Notes under the pieces: model-generated
The model's database searches: none
The model's input: the letters and a program-made list of their open reading frames with translations, nothing else
Told to the model about the DNA's origin: nothing
NCBI GenBank assembly: GCA_026261815.1
Contig: JAMPIT010000884.1
Coordinates: 15,518,210-15,582,209 of the forward strand
Direction: 5' to 3'
DNA from: Monarcha castaneiventris obscurior
Taxonomy: Eukaryota; Chordata; Aves; Passeriformes; Monarchidae
DNA: 64,000 bases
Translations under genes and position numbers: made by a program
Shown: positions 23,901 through 36,811 of the stretch, in pieces
Layout: the number at the start of each line of letters is the position of its first letter
Position numbering within the stretch: position 1 is the stretch's first letter

Positions 23901-26900
23901 GTTTAAGCAGAGAAAGGATTTTGTTTTGAGACTTCTGAGCTCAGTGACATTTTTGAGGTCTGTGTTCCTTCTCAAGTTATGCTCCAAAGAATGTCTAGGT
24001 TTTGGTGGTGAGATTGTGAAGTGTGAAAATATGAACAATCAGCTGAAGAGAAAAGGAAAAGAGGGAGGATTAGCTATAGGAATGACTCTGCAAACTGAGA
24101 CCCTGCTGCAATCCAGGGAATTGAAAATTGCTGTGGAAAAACAAGCTATAGGACAGCTAAGAAACAACTTGGGAAAAATGTTGTTTATTGAAATGAAAAC
24201 TGTTTAGGATAAGACATAAAAACTCCTCTGCAGAGAAATTAAAAATATACAAGCTTTCTCTGAGTTAGAAGAAAGTAAAATGCAGGAGCTGTGAGTTCCA
24301 GAGAAAATGATAATTCTCTACTACTATAGCTTCAAGCTGAGTCTCTTTTTTCCAGGGTACCAAATCCCTGTGCTCTTAAAGCCTCAACCCCCCTGCATCT
24401 GTGCTCTCAGTTATTGTTCACTGGTGCCCCAAATCTCTGAATTAACTGGTGAAATCAGGGAGGACAGACTAGCACCAGTTCAGCAGAGTACCATGGTAAT
24501 TCCCTGGTTCCCTGTCCCTTTTAGACACAAAAATGCCATCATCATCCATGAAGGAATTTCAGATCTAGTGACTGCTCAGCCTGTGTCCAGGTGTAATCAG
24601 AGGCCCACTGAAAGAGAAGTGAATGATCACTACGTAGGACACTCCCCCCTCCTCACAATGGAATAAACCAGCACTTAACCCAAGATAATAATCCCAGTTT
24701 CCCCTCTCCTTCCCTATCTATCAGATATTGAAAGTCAGTCTCGTTTCCTTTAATATGTATTTGGCCAAAAAACCCCAAAATAATCATTGTAGCTCTCTCT
24801 CCTGATCTCGGTCAGGAAAGAGCTTGGAGTGTTTGCCCTGTTTCCTGCATCAGGGCTTTAAGAGCTTTTAGGAAAAGATCTGGAAGTGCATAAACATAAC
24901 ATAAACAAAATGCTCAAGGTCCTGAAGATGCTGACTTCTAAAAGAATAGCAACACAGCTGACTGGGGGTTACTTACCTTGTCAGGAAAACTGTACAAAAT
25001 TCACACACCTCCTTGACTCTGGTGGGGCTTCAGAGGCACACAGCAGCCAAGCATATAATGTGTTTCCTATGAGGAGCCAGGAACTTTCATATCTGCTCCA
25101 AAACTCACTTCTCCAAATTACAGAAAACATTGCCAAACCAGAAATCACTTTGGCTCCAAATGCTAAGCTTATTAACTGTGGTATTAAACAGCCTATGAAA
25201 CGTGTGCGATGAGATTTACCACACAGCTCTTCAAATCACGAGAGCTTCTGGGAAGAGAAGAAACCTTCTCTCAAAATTATTTCCTTTTGCAGTTCAGCTC
25301 AGAAAAGCTGGCGTTATCCTCAATGTTAGAATACCAAAAAATCAATTCCAAAAAAATTTCTAAACACAAACTTCTGGGATTTATCACTGGATATAAAAAT
25401 AGATGCATTTTGTAAGGCTCTCCCAGAAAACAAAGACATCCTTACTGAAGGAAAGAGAGTAACAGGATGGTCCAGACAAGTAGCTGTCTTGTTCCCTCTG
25501 TTGCAGACATCATTCCAAATTTAATCATAACAATTCTTTCCTGAGAAATAATCCTTGATAAATAGTTATGACTGTAAGGAAAAAAATGTCACCTTACCTC
25601 TCGATATACATCTCCAATAGGATAAACACAGTGTTGAAAAAAATGGGATGTGGAAAATTTTACAGGAATTTGAACAAAAAGGAAATAAGTCATTAAATAA
25701 ATAAAAATGTTCATTTGCTTACATTTGGATCTTCTTCCAAACCAAGGAAGAAGGTGTAACCCCTAAACCCAACGATAACCTTGGTGAAGCTTCAGTGACC
25801 TGAAATTTAGAAACTGTACCCAAAGACAGAGCCTGTTTCTGTTCAAGGAATAAGACAAGAGAGAGGTAATAAAGAGAGTAGCACTTTTTCACTTTGTTTG
25901 GCTTGCTCAGCTTATTAGGGATTCTGGAAATTTACTCTACTAAAGTTTGGTACTTATTTGGTTATTTACTGTTGGAAATGCAATTTACTTTGATGGGCAG
26001 AAGCCTTCCATACCACTTTGTGACTTCAAAACAGCCACATCCACCTAGAAAAGTTAAAATAGAATCACTGCATCAAAAAAACCCACAAACCAAACAAAAA
26101 AATAACAGCCAAGAAACCAAAGCAACAAAACCACCCCAACCAACCCAAACCAATAAACATCAAAAAAAATCCTTGGTTGCCACAACCAAGAATAAAGGGA
26201 TATGGCATCACTGGCCTCCCATATGACCATCATGAAACCTGATCCTTCCAGCTCCACAGGAATGCGTCGACTTTCCCCAGGAGAGTAAACACCAGCAGAT
26301 GAAGACAGGGAGGCTTGCACCAGCCCTTACACACAGGGCACAGCTCACAGTCCTCAGCAGCAGCCTGTCCAAAACCCTCCAGACCCTCCAAACCTTCTTT
26401 TCCCCAAATTTATTTTCAGCTCAAGAGCATAGTGTTTCTACTGATAGATTTCCTGCAGGCTTAACGTTAGTGTTCCATCAGGACCAAGCAGGGGAAAAGC
26501 CACCCCTCACTGCTCTGCTTAGATTTCAGATTCCCAGGAAGCTCAGTCCTTCCATTCCTGCCTCAGCTGGGGCAAAGGCGTTGTTTCATCCCTTGACCTG
26601 TTTGTAACACGCCTCGAGATCTGGAAAGGAAATGAGAATGTCAGGAAGTTTTACAGGAGCTGAAAAAGAGAGAGGAAAAGAAGTCATAGAAAACAGAAAG
26701 AATCCAATGCACAGCCACAGCGCAATCAAAAAAAAGAAATAAATCCAACCCACTGAACCGCTACATCCGTTTAAAAAAAGTAAATTTTTCCAAGTGCAGA
26801 CAAACTGAAGTAAATCAAATACAAAGCTTGTGGTTTGGAGTAGGAAATTTACTTCAGCCACTACAGCACTGAGTAAAAAAAAAATCAGCATTGCCAGTAG

Positions 26901-27558
26901 CAAGATCCAATATGCACTTTGAATACAAAATTATGATAACACTATTGGGCAGCCAAGAGAAGCTCTTGTCTGCTGTGCGGAATTTCGTGAAAATAATTTA
27001 ATTTCCTTGCAACTCAAGAAAAAAGAAGTTGGAAGTTCAGCATATCTGCAGCTGGTCTTAATGCGTGATTGATATTTTTCTTTTTAAATGTTCTAATGCA
27101 TGTGTGTATACCCAACACTGCAGAGCCCTCACGGGGTGAAATGTAGCAAGGATGCAAGCAATGCCTGGTGAGACACCTTATACATTTTTCGTCTTAGCAC
27201 CTAAGAGTAGTCTGGGTTAGAAACTACCCCATTATCAATCCACACTATCCTAAACTCCTCCCTGTATCAAGTCATCACTGGATAACCCACTGAAATCAAT
27301 GGATCTATTTGTTAAATTTCAGTTTATGGCTTTGACTTTGGTAGACAATCTTTCTTCTTGTATCTTAAAGAACATTGGCTCCAAAATTCATGCTTCCTTT
27401 TTAACCGGGTCTTCACATGCAGTTATTGATTTGTGATTGTTATGCTGAGGTTTTTTCTTGTTGGAAACATGTTTCCAGTAGCAAGTAGGGAAATACCCAC
27501 TTTAAGAAGTTCAGTTATGGTCAGAAGATTGACACTGTGGAAATTTCTGGTCTGAGGG
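20966..27558. other. Non-coding stretch, no gene supported
   Basis: No exon, RNA gene or bounded mobile element is visible in about 6.6 kb. Open frames at 21822-22205, 22159-22506 and 24307-24666 are chance-length and match no family I know. A low-complexity A/C tract is at 26074-26169. Confidence 0.6.
26074..26169. repeat. A/C-rich low-complexity tract
   Basis: The + strand is almost entirely A and C here, with AAAC, CCAAC and A-run motifs but no fixed period. The frames reading through it on either strand are compositional artefacts. Confidence 0.75.
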
Positions 27559-27812
27559 TGATGCCTTAGGTTTTAAATTTTACATTTTTCAAACCCTGTA
27601 CTGCTTAGAGTGTAACTCTGCAGTTCCTTGTAGCCTGTAATTTCTGCTCTCTCGTGCTGGGCAGACATAACAAAGCCTCTCCAGGCTTTGCCTTCAAGGA
27701 CAGCCAGGCTCTTCTAGGCCCAAAATGTGTAAATCAAAGATTCTAAGGGGGGAGCAAGCTGAGGGGAATTACATCATTGAACTGGGGCTTTAATTGGAGA
27801 ATTAACCCTGAT

Positions 27813-27820
27813 ATGCAAAT
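27813..27820 (+). promoter_or_regulatory. Octamer motif in LTR copy 2
   Basis: Perfect ATGCAAAT, 10 bp upstream of the TATA box, with the same spacing as in copy 1 even though the copies have diverged elsewhere. Confidence 0.6.
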
Positions 27821-27830
27821 GAACCAAACC

Positions 27831-27837
27831 TATAAAG
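27831..27837 (+). promoter_or_regulatory. TATA box of LTR copy 2
   Basis: TATAAAG corresponds to TATAAAA in copy 1; one base differs. Confidence 0.65.
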
Positions 27838-27928
27838 GTGTGAAGAACTCGTGACCTGGGGTCCATCGTGGGGTCCATTTTTGGAGGCAGCCTCTGGCTC
27901 CCCCAGGGTGTACCTTGAAAGCCCTTCA

Positions 27929-27934
27929 AATAAA
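27929..27934 (+). terminator. Polyadenylation signal of LTR copy 2
   Basis: AATAAA at the position equivalent to 7802-7807 in copy 1. Confidence 0.65.
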
Positions 27935-30119
27935 TACCAACCTTTATTCCCTTACTCTTGTCTAGTCTCTGTTTCTAGGTGGCTGGAGAAGGCATCAGGA
28001 GAAGCTTCAATTCTGAGTTGCACAGGGTGAATCAAGTATTTATTTCTGATTCACTGCTGGGCCTTGGCCAGAACAGGAGAGATATCTGACACTGGGAATC
28101 ATTATTAAGGCTGTTAGCAAAAGTCAGGCTGAATAATTCTTATTGCAGAGTGACACAAGAGGCAAAGGAGCACCTTTGGCATTTCAAACACGGGATGTTT
28201 AGGCTCCTAGGTGGTGTGCTACATATTCCTGCTTGCAAATTAAGAGACTGATCACACAAGTAAAGGAGAACAAATCGAGCCTTCTACAGCCATTTGCACA
28301 GGGATATTTTCTAACTGGAATTCCACCTGACAGCCTAAGACTGGCAGAAGTTTTAACTGACACCTGTTCAGGGAGATTTCTCAGCCTATAGCTGCTCATG
28401 ACACTAATGAGGTTGTTCTTTGGAGAAGAAATCCAAGTTGCTGATTGTTCAGCATAAATTTACAAAGGTAAATGGGAAGACTCCCTCTTTTAGGGCAACA
28501 GAAATTGAAATTATAGGTGCAGGTAACAACACTTTGATAAAGCTTCAAATACAAATCTTCCTTTACTGATTGACCTTGCACTGTAATAATTTTGTTCCAC
28601 ACGAAGCAAGATCAAATTCAAGTTGGTCTTTCTTTACCAATAATGTGACTCAATAATTAGGGAAGGGGACTGGAAGTCAGAGAATGTAGCTGTAAATGTT
28701 GCCAGGTTCACAAATATACATATTTATGCAAGATATGCTGCCTTTCCAGAATGACTCAAAGTGGTAGGTATGGCAGGGGCTATGACTGCTTACAAATATT
28801 TAGATAGATGTTTACTAGACACATGAAACAGTCCTGCATATTTCTGCAGACTAGTTTTCATTATTTCAGTGTGATATTAAAAAATCCTGTTCTGTGACAG
28901 CTTTGTTTCAACTGGTAATAGAAAAAAATATAAAGAAAAAGAAAAGAACAACAAAATAAAATCAGATCCAGTCCAGGACAAGCCAGAATCAAGCCAGGGG
29001 TAAATTTAGTTTCAAACATGTACTTGAATCATAAACTCTAGTTTGACATGCATTAGGATTTCAATGCACAAGTCTTGCTACTTCAAATCCTGCTTAAAGC
29101 CAGGAGTGTTTTCAAAGCAGACCTGCACTGGAGAATTAATCAGCCATCTCCAGACTACAAACCCGTTTTGTTAACATTATGCAGATACCATTGCAAGACC
29201 CAGGTACTTGGATGCCTGGTACCCTGCCTGGAATCGCGGACAGCCATGCATTTATTTGGTATTTGCAGTTTCAATTCAGTTTCAATTCTGTCAGCAGCTG
29301 AGAATGTCACAGCCTGGCCATCACAGCTGTGGGCAGAGATACACTGCAGGTGGGCACCTTCACTGATGTCTGTGCTCCTCCCCAGATTCCAGAGCTGGTC
29401 ACTGGTGTACTTGAAATATCCTGATTACTCAACTGATTTTATCTCTGAATCTTGTATAATTAAAATATTTTATGGAGTAAGTTAAAAAAAAAAAAGAACA
29501 ATCCAACAGAAGTCAGATAAAAGTCATACATGTCTAGCTAGCTAAGGCCAAAATATTTTAAAGAGATCAGCATAACAATAACTTTTTAATAATGCTTTCA
29601 ATCTACATTTAATATTTTTTTGTCATTATTACAATTTAATGAGCTTACCCAAAGGTCAGTGAAGTCAGAAGGAGTCTTTCCATTTACATCCACAGGCTTT
29701 GGATTCAGCCAACAGCTTGACAAGTACTCTGGGAGAATTTTGGATTAAATTGTCTGCATAAATGAAGGCTTAAGCATCTCTAATGAAGCAATACAGATTT
29801 CAAATTGCCAAGAGTCCTCAGACAAAGGATGAAGAAACTTGATTATATATCCGTGGAGGTGTAGCCACTTTTGTACTTTCCAAAAAAATGCCATCAGGAA
29901 ATACAATAATTATATTGCTGAACCAGTTTTATCTCAAATGGGAAACTGCATTCACAGGTTTGGAAAGAAAGAGAGAGGAGTTAAGTGACAGGCACCAGCG
30001 CTGATGGGCTTTGCTCAGCTCACACTCCCAGATGAAATGTGCAAATACAATATCCAATAGCTTCCAGTATGGCTGTACTACATTGCCAAAGGACAAAAAT
30101 GGTCCATAAGTCTAAAAAG

Positions 30120-30142
30120 CATGATTTTCAGAAAAAATCATG
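30120..30142. repeat. Small perfect hairpin
   Basis: CATGATTTT at 30120-30128 and AAAATCATG at 30134-30142 are perfect 9-bp complements separated by 5 bases. The stem is too short for a microRNA precursor. Confidence 0.6.
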
Positions 30143-31226
30143 ATTCTCATGTCTGCTTTTAAAAAGGATTTGGTGAGATTTGGCAGAGTTCTAAGACCCA
30201 CAGGATTCAGTAGATCAACGACATCTACACTTTGCATTGTCACTTACAGTGACAAAAGTGAACTTGCAAATAAAAGAATAGATTACTAGATAAAGAGATC
30301 ATAGTCTCTATGAGATGTTTTTAGCTGGGTTTCCTTCCACATCCATCCTTTCCCACAACTTAGTGGATCAGATGACAAGAGGTTCTCATGTAGGAAGGTG
30401 CCACGGAGAGATTTACTTTCAATGCTCTTTGTCAACAGGATCTGTCTCCTCAATGCTAAATCAAACATGCTAATGTTCCTTTTCCCCACAGCAAACTTTG
30501 GAAAAAACTCTGAGTTTCAGGTTGAGTAGAGCTGAATCCCACGGAGTGATCCTAGGTTACATTTATGTTAATGCATTGGAAGTAGATCAGGAGATCAAAG
30601 CAGCCACTGTCAAAACCTGTCTGTGTGCCCTTTGTGTGTCTCAGGAACTTTCCTTCAGAGCAGCTCTAGAGTGGGCTCTGAACCACATCTCTGAACCACA
30701 CTGTACCTGCAGTTCAAAGGATAATTCTGCTCCAAACCTTTGTTCTCTGGGACACGAGGCCCTCAGTGGATTAGTCTGGGAAGTGCCATTCCGCCTTTGT
30801 CTCCCACAGAAAACACAGCACACTGCTCAGCCCCTGACAGTATCATCTGTTTAAGGCCTCACAAACATATGCAGACCTCACTTCTGTTCCTGATTTCGCT
30901 CCTGTTCTATTTCTTTCCATCCCTACACAAAAGAAAAACCAAAACAAAAAGCCCCGAAAAAACACAATGAATAATAAAAACAATAATAAAGAGCGTTTGA
31001 AAGCAGAACACTCAGTATATGCACTGAGAATCCTACCCATATGACTAAAAACATATCTGAAAAACTAGTAGAGCTTTTATTCTAATAAAGAACTTTGCTA
31101 GATTAAAAAAAAAAAAATAGCCTTTTATGGCATACAAAATACATTCCATGGGTTATCTGTATATTTGGAAATGCTTCTTAAACTGCCAAGAATTAAATAA
31201 GGTATCAGTGCTGGGCAAAACTCTCA

Positions 31227-31262
31227 GGTCTGGAGAAACTCAGATCACAGATCTGAGAGACC
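31227..31262. repeat. Nested inverted repeat
   Basis: CTCAGATC (31239-31246) and GATCTGAG (31250-31257) are perfect 8-bp arms around ACA. Outer arms GGTCT (31227-31231) and AGACC (31258-31262) also pair, with a 7-base bulge on the left side. No function is known. Confidence 0.5.
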
Positions 31263-33230
31263 ACATAAAGTTCACTTTTATCTGATGACAAAAGGAATTA
31301 TTTATCCCACAGAAATACCCTCAAGGTTTGATGACAAAAATAATTAAGTTGGGTTAATAATCCGTTACCACCATTTCCTCACTCTCCTGAAAATTCCAGA
31401 ATTAAGACACTTCTAGGCCAATAAAGAAAAATAATGACCTTTTCCCAGTTCTTTGGCTTGGCTTTATTTTCCTCCAATGAAAGCAGAGGTAATTTAATTT
31501 GGCCTGCTTTTTCTGGAGAAGGACTTCCTAACACTTCTCACATCCTCTTCCTCCTAAGAACTCCTCCATCACTCTGCTCAGCTGGAGCAGCAAATCATTA
31601 CCTAGTACTTACTCATTAGAATTTCCATCACACTTAAGTTGTTTCAAAGAAGTGCTGAATGCACAGTGAAATGTGTTTACTCACATTTGGTGGAGATCTT
31701 ATCTAGATTAAGGATTTTTGCTTCCCATCTACCTCAGCAATTTTATCCCTGGCTTACCAGCTGCTAATATTTGTAGTGAAAAGTTATGTGGAAGGAGCTG
31801 ATCTTTCCAGCTGATGACCAGGTGGTAATTTGTCAAAACACCCACATGCTGGACAGAGGAGAAGATGGAGAGGGATATTCAGGTAGCAGCATTTCCTGGC
31901 TAAAAAAAAAAAAATCTGGAATACATCAGTGCTAGGGAGTGAGGGAGAAAGAAATATGAAATGGCAAAAGGATGGAGACATCTTCAGTAATTCTATCTCC
32001 TTCAGAGATTACACAGAAAGGCTGAATGCCTAGAACTGGTTCCCTCTTTTCAGCTGACTGCCTGAGCACTGTAGCCTTGAGCACATTCCAATGCCTCCCT
32101 TGCTGAGGCAGCCTCACTATGATGGATATTTATTTGTATCATCACAGCTCCCCAGAGGTTTCTCCCCTTTTCACTCACTTCACCTTGTTCCACTGCACTT
32201 CCAACACTCACTTCCCCACCTGCCCCTGCACAAACACACACACTGACCTTGGGTAAGGGCAAGAAGCTTCCCCACTTTTTCCCTCCCACCAGGGCTGAGG
32301 AATGATTTGTGCCCCTGCCAAGAGCTGCCAGGAGCTGCTTCCACAGCCATTTCCTGCAGGATGCTCCCAAGGGTGGCCCACCAGGCCAGCCCCCACCCCA
32401 GTGTGCAGCAGGGGCAGAGCAGGGTCACTCCCCTGCCCCATGGGTGCCGAGCTCAGCTGAGACACGAGGGAACCTCAGCGTGGAAAACAGATCTCAATAA
32501 ACCCCAGAGATTCACTGGGAGGCACTCCAGGGAATTTACAGACAATGTATGGCAACGAATCTTGTTTTCTTGCTAAGAGCAAAGCTTAACTATTCCTCCC
32601 CAGCTTTTTGTCCCCTAAAGCGTAACCATGCATGGCTACAGACACTGATGCAGGCTAATCCAAAGCAGTTTGGGAAAACAAGGGAATAAATAAAAGGATA
32701 AGAGCAGTGATTTTTGACTGCTTTCCTTTAACATCTGTTTTGCAGATTCTTTTTCTTGTCAGTGCTTTTAAACTTTGTTACCTACAAAAGAGGGTTTTGT
32801 ATAGGTGAACTCAAATTCAATAGGAGAGCAGAAGGGAACACTGCACTGAGGAACTGGATATTACCAGATAGAGTTCAATAAATCAGGTCATCATCATTTT
32901 ATAAAAGCTGTCTTACCCTCAATATTTGGAATTTAGATCTGTTTGCTTTGATTATTGGAAATTGGCGTCTGACCAAATACCTTTTAGAAGCAATTTTTTC
33001 CTTTTTTTTCTCTACATAAGCAACAAGATGTGGAGCTGTAATCAAGGTCAGCCCCAGGTAACACCAAGGGCAGTGATCTGTTGGGGACAGCAGCAAGGAC
33101 ACAGCTCTGGTGCCCACTTTGTCTCCTGTGGAAGGCAAACTTGCTCTGGCTGCCCTTGATGCAGAAGCTGGAGCAGGGAAGCTGCTGGCTATTCCCAGGA
33201 GGGGTAGCTCCACCAAACAGCACCACTGCC

Positions 33231-33319
33231 TGCACCACCCCTGTGTTAGCAAAAGGCAGGAAGGACAATTCTCCTGCACCACCCCTGTGTTAGCAAAAGG
33301 GCAGGAAGGACAATTCTCC
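33231..33319. repeat. Two-copy 44-bp tandem duplication
   Basis: Unit 1 (33231-33274, 44 bp) and unit 2 (33275-33319, 45 bp) differ only by one extra G in a G-run of unit 2. The near-identity points to a very recent duplication or a polymorphic minisatellite. The 1-bp indel breaks any common reading frame. Confidence 0.9.
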
Positions 33320-36300
33320 TGTGCTTTGTCCCTTCCTGGAACAGGAGCAGCCACACTTGAAGCACTGATGATGACAAAAACACTGCACTACCTGACACCA
33401 GAGGAAGGGAAGTACACAAGAGAAGGAATAAAAGTTGTTTTTTAGCTGGACAACACCGAAAATTGTCTGAAAGGTGGTAGAATTTCATCTCATGTGACGT
33501 GACATCCTAATAAAAGCAGTATAAGTTCAGACAGTCTGTCTGCAATCACTGATCATCTGACACGTTTTTTGAAACTTAAATCTATGTTATTATTCATATT
33601 CCCCTCACATAGCAAGAAATTACTGCAGGTATCTTAGAGCACAAGAATCCAACCACAGAAGGGACAGAAGTGTTTCGGGGCCATGGTTTCAAGCAACAAA
33701 TCTACCCAACAAAAATATAATGCTGAACACTGACAGCTCTGCACTGAAGAGGTTTCTGTTCTTTAGGGCTATGAGTAAAGCACTCATTCCTTTTATATTA
33801 AGCAAGACTCTTTCTGTTTCCAATGAAAACCAGTTGTTACCATAGTTGTATAACACAAGCAGAGAATGCAGTTAACTCTGCCTTTCTCCATTTACAAACA
33901 GCCCTGTTCCTAGCCAAGGATGATAACACACCTTGAGGCAACAAATGAGGGAAGTTAATCAGGAAGTGTTACATTTATATCTACTCTACAAGAAAAGGGA
34001 AAGTCAAGGCAGAGACACAGTGACTCTGTGTGTCCAAGGAAGGCACCATGCTCCATTCCTGTCCTTTGCCTCAAACTTTGCCCAGAATCCCACCCTCTGC
34101 CCGGGTTTCCAGACCAGAGGTTCGAGCACAAGTGAGGATGAGGGAGCTGCACTGGCAGAAAATGCAGCTCAGGTCAGGGAGAAGCGCAGAGAGTGAGGGG
34201 AGAGCTCTGTGGGCTGTTCCAGGTGATTGATGTGGCATAAACAAAGTTTATAGAAATCCTAACTCTGGGTAGACATACAGATGCTAAAGCAGGCAAACAG
34301 GGAGATATCTTTCATGACTCATTTTCTGTCTGCATTACTGGCAAAGCTCTATTGTGTTTTAAAAGATGCAAAGTGTCCTCACAGATATGAGGGAGTGTAT
34401 TCAGGGAAAAATCCACAGATAAAAGATGACTTGTTTTTCAAACCTTAAAAATATCAGAAGGTCAAGATTTAACTTCTTTTTTTATGCTGGGAAATCAAGT
34501 AGGAAGGCAAGCAATTGAAGACAGGGACCATATCTTACTTAACTGGTGAAAGGAGTAAAAATTTTTTTTCAATATATTCTCTCCTTTTTATCCCAATGCA
34601 AGGGTCACACTGACAATTCTGTGCTTGAAAAATCTCTCTCATTCTCAACCCCCCAGCTTATAGTCAAATTCTAAAGCAAGACCAGGCACAGATTTAAAGA
34701 AATCCAAACTACATAATTTTTTTAAAGGATCAGAATCCCTAACTATTTTTCTATTACAATGCAGATAAAACTGTTGAAAGGAGCAAAGGAAAGAGTGAGA
34801 GAAGAAGAAGAGGAAAACTGAGCATAAGCACATTCCCCCCTACCATTTGGAGAGCTGACTCTACCCTGAGAAGTCAGGATGCTGCACATGAATGCCAGAA
34901 GATGGTTGGAATTAGGCTTTATCACAGCACTTCCAGAAACAGCCCCTCAGAGTGAGCATCTGCTCACAGATTGCAAAGCAGTGGTGGGTCAAGACATCGC
35001 AGCAGATCATAGCATTCATCTGGACTGAGGCACTCAAGTGAGAAGCCAAGCAAACTGCAGCCTCCAATTGCTCCACACCGTGTTTCTGAGGCTGAAGCCA
35101 ATGTTTTTGCTTAAGTTTGAATCCCTGTGTCATATTTGCTTACAACTCAAATCACCGTACTTCATTCTCATTAACAAGCAGCTGCCTCTCAGTGTTTTCT
35201 CTGTATTTTGGTGACTCATTTATTTGGAATGTTCTCTCCAATCCGAGTATTTCCTGTTGAGAGGTCCTCAGAGTTAAAAGCTCTCATGTCACAGCACCTC
35301 CACTGAATGTTCCACCATAGAAGCTCCTCCACTGAATGTTCCAATGCCATTCTGTTTTGTGACACTGTAAGGTTTGGTCCTAACAGACAACAAACAGCCT
35401 GAAATCATTCAAATTCCCACAAAACATGCAGTTGCCAAGCAGTTGGTTCCGAGGCCACGGCAGCACCAACAAGCAGTGGGTAACTGGAATTATTTCCCCA
35501 AAATATTAACACAGAGTGCAGCAACACCGCTGCTGGCTGACACCCCGAGGTTCAGATCATTGTCTCCCTCATCAAAGCCTACTTTTCATCTGAAGGTAAC
35601 AACATGCTTCAATTTTACATTCTGTTTAAAGATAGATTTTGGGCAGATACTGCCGAAAAACAAGATTAAGAAGCAGAAGGTCAAAGAGCAGAGCAAACAA
35701 CACCATCCTACACCCTACAAAGTAAACAGCAGCACGGGAATACCAAAGCAACATTCTGTGCTTATTATCACAGCATCTGCAAAAAGCAAATCCTGGCCTG
35801 GTGTAAACCAGGCTGCCAGAGAGGTTTAACATGGAGATCCAGCAGAACTGAAGTACAAAACATAAAGGTGATGGTTCAGATAAGACAATGAACAAATCAA
35901 TCTCTGTTCAGGATTTCTCTATTCAGAGCAATTAAGATAAATTGTGAGGACAACAGAGTAAAGTGACCCAAGGACTACCTTGCCCAGCAGTGTCATTTTT
36001 TTCTCACATTCACTCCCTGTCCTCAGACCATAACAAACTTCTTCTCTAGAAGTTTATAGTTTCCTTTGCAGCTGCAGAAATGAGAAGGATAAAGATTTCA
36101 CACCCTTTTCAGAAAAGAGAACAATTTTCTTTGTATTTCTCTTTTAGGAAAAATACAAGCCTCCCCACACACATTGTAAATTGCATGTGTACTAAATAAA
36201 GAAACTGTTCAAATGGTTCTTGTTATGAAAGCCAAATATAACAATCCCCTTCATTATAAATTTTAAATGCTGAAAGCCTCTGTAGCTAGAGGAGCTAAAA

Positions 36301-36811
36301 TGCATTGTAAACCATTGAGACAACAAGAAGGAAGTCACAATATTTTGTATAAAATGCCACTTAGAAACAACTCTCCCTATCTTATATAAGTAATGTACCA
36401 GGAAGGTAAAAAAATGCAAGAAAATGGGAATGAAAAAAAGGAAAAAACACGGAAGTACTAATAAACAGAATGCTATCAAGATGAGTGAATGGTTTAGCAG
36501 CAGTAATCCTAAAGACTGGGAAAATTTATTTTTTTTTTCCTCACAAACTCCTCTCCTGACATTTCACTTGTCCATCTGATAAACTGATTTGCAGCATTCC
36601 CTCACTCATCTGGAGTCTGCTGAAGTTCACTGTGAGACCTATATACAGAGTAATGCTCACAAAGAGCAGGCACCAAAGGAGTGGTGCTGAGCAATTTCCC
36701 AGATAAATGGCTTTTCATGACTTCCAGGCAACAGTAACCTGTCACAACTCGGGCACCTCTGAGTAATGACCTTGAGCAATATGAAGTTGCTGTAGCAAGG
36801 CAAGAACACAG
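33320..36811. other. Non-coding stretch, no gene supported
   Basis: No gene or clear transposon is visible. The 151-codon frame at 35374-35829 has no known domain. A short direct repeat lies at 35297-35353 and an AGA-rich run near 34795-34816. Confidence 0.6.
35297..35353. repeat. 18-bp direct repeat spaced 39 bp
   Basis: CCTCCACTGAATGTTCCA occurs at 35297-35314 and again at 35336-35353, identical in both places. The intervening 21 bp is unrelated. This is a small local duplication. Confidence 0.7.

Larger units (their letters stand above)
27559..27997 (+). mobile_element. Solo LTR of an endogenous retrovirus, 439 bp, copy 2
   Basis: It belongs to the same family, has the same orientation and is exactly the same length as the LTR at 7433-7871. 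It opens with TGATGCC and closes with GGCATCA. The octamer ATGCAAAT (27813-27820), TATA box TATAAAG (27831-27837) and AATAAA (27929-27934) sit at corresponding positions. The two copies differ by scattered substitutions and small balancing indels. The flanks read AGGG on the left and GGAG on the right, so no clean 4-bp target duplication remains; later mutation or recombination between different proviruses could explain that. No retroviral coding sequence adjoins it. Confidence 0.9.
27998..33230. other. Non-coding stretch, no gene supported
   Basis: No exon or bounded mobile element is visible. It contains two short perfect inverted repeats (30120-30142 and 31239-31257) and a GC-richer segment at about 32180-32480 crossed by several overlapping open frames on both strands. 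None of these frames resembles a known protein. Confidence 0.6.

Noticed and set aside
7433..27997. A single 20-kb provirus bounded by the two 439-bp LTRs
   Set aside because: The first LTR has its own target duplication on both sides, and the intervening DNA lacks retroviral genes and carries unrelated LTRs.
30120..30142. Hairpin as a microRNA precursor
   Set aside because: The stem is only 9 bp and does not extend. A microRNA precursor needs a stem of roughly 25-35 bp.
32899..33354. 151-codon frame on the minus strand overlapping the 44-bp duplication
   Set aside because: Its apparent internal repeat comes only from the DNA duplication, and several other frames cross the same GC-richer DNA on both strands. 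There is no family resemblance.
35374..35829. 151-codon frame on the + strand
   Set aside because: Lysine-, glutamine- and serine-rich composition from A-rich DNA. No domain, and an opposing frame overlaps it.
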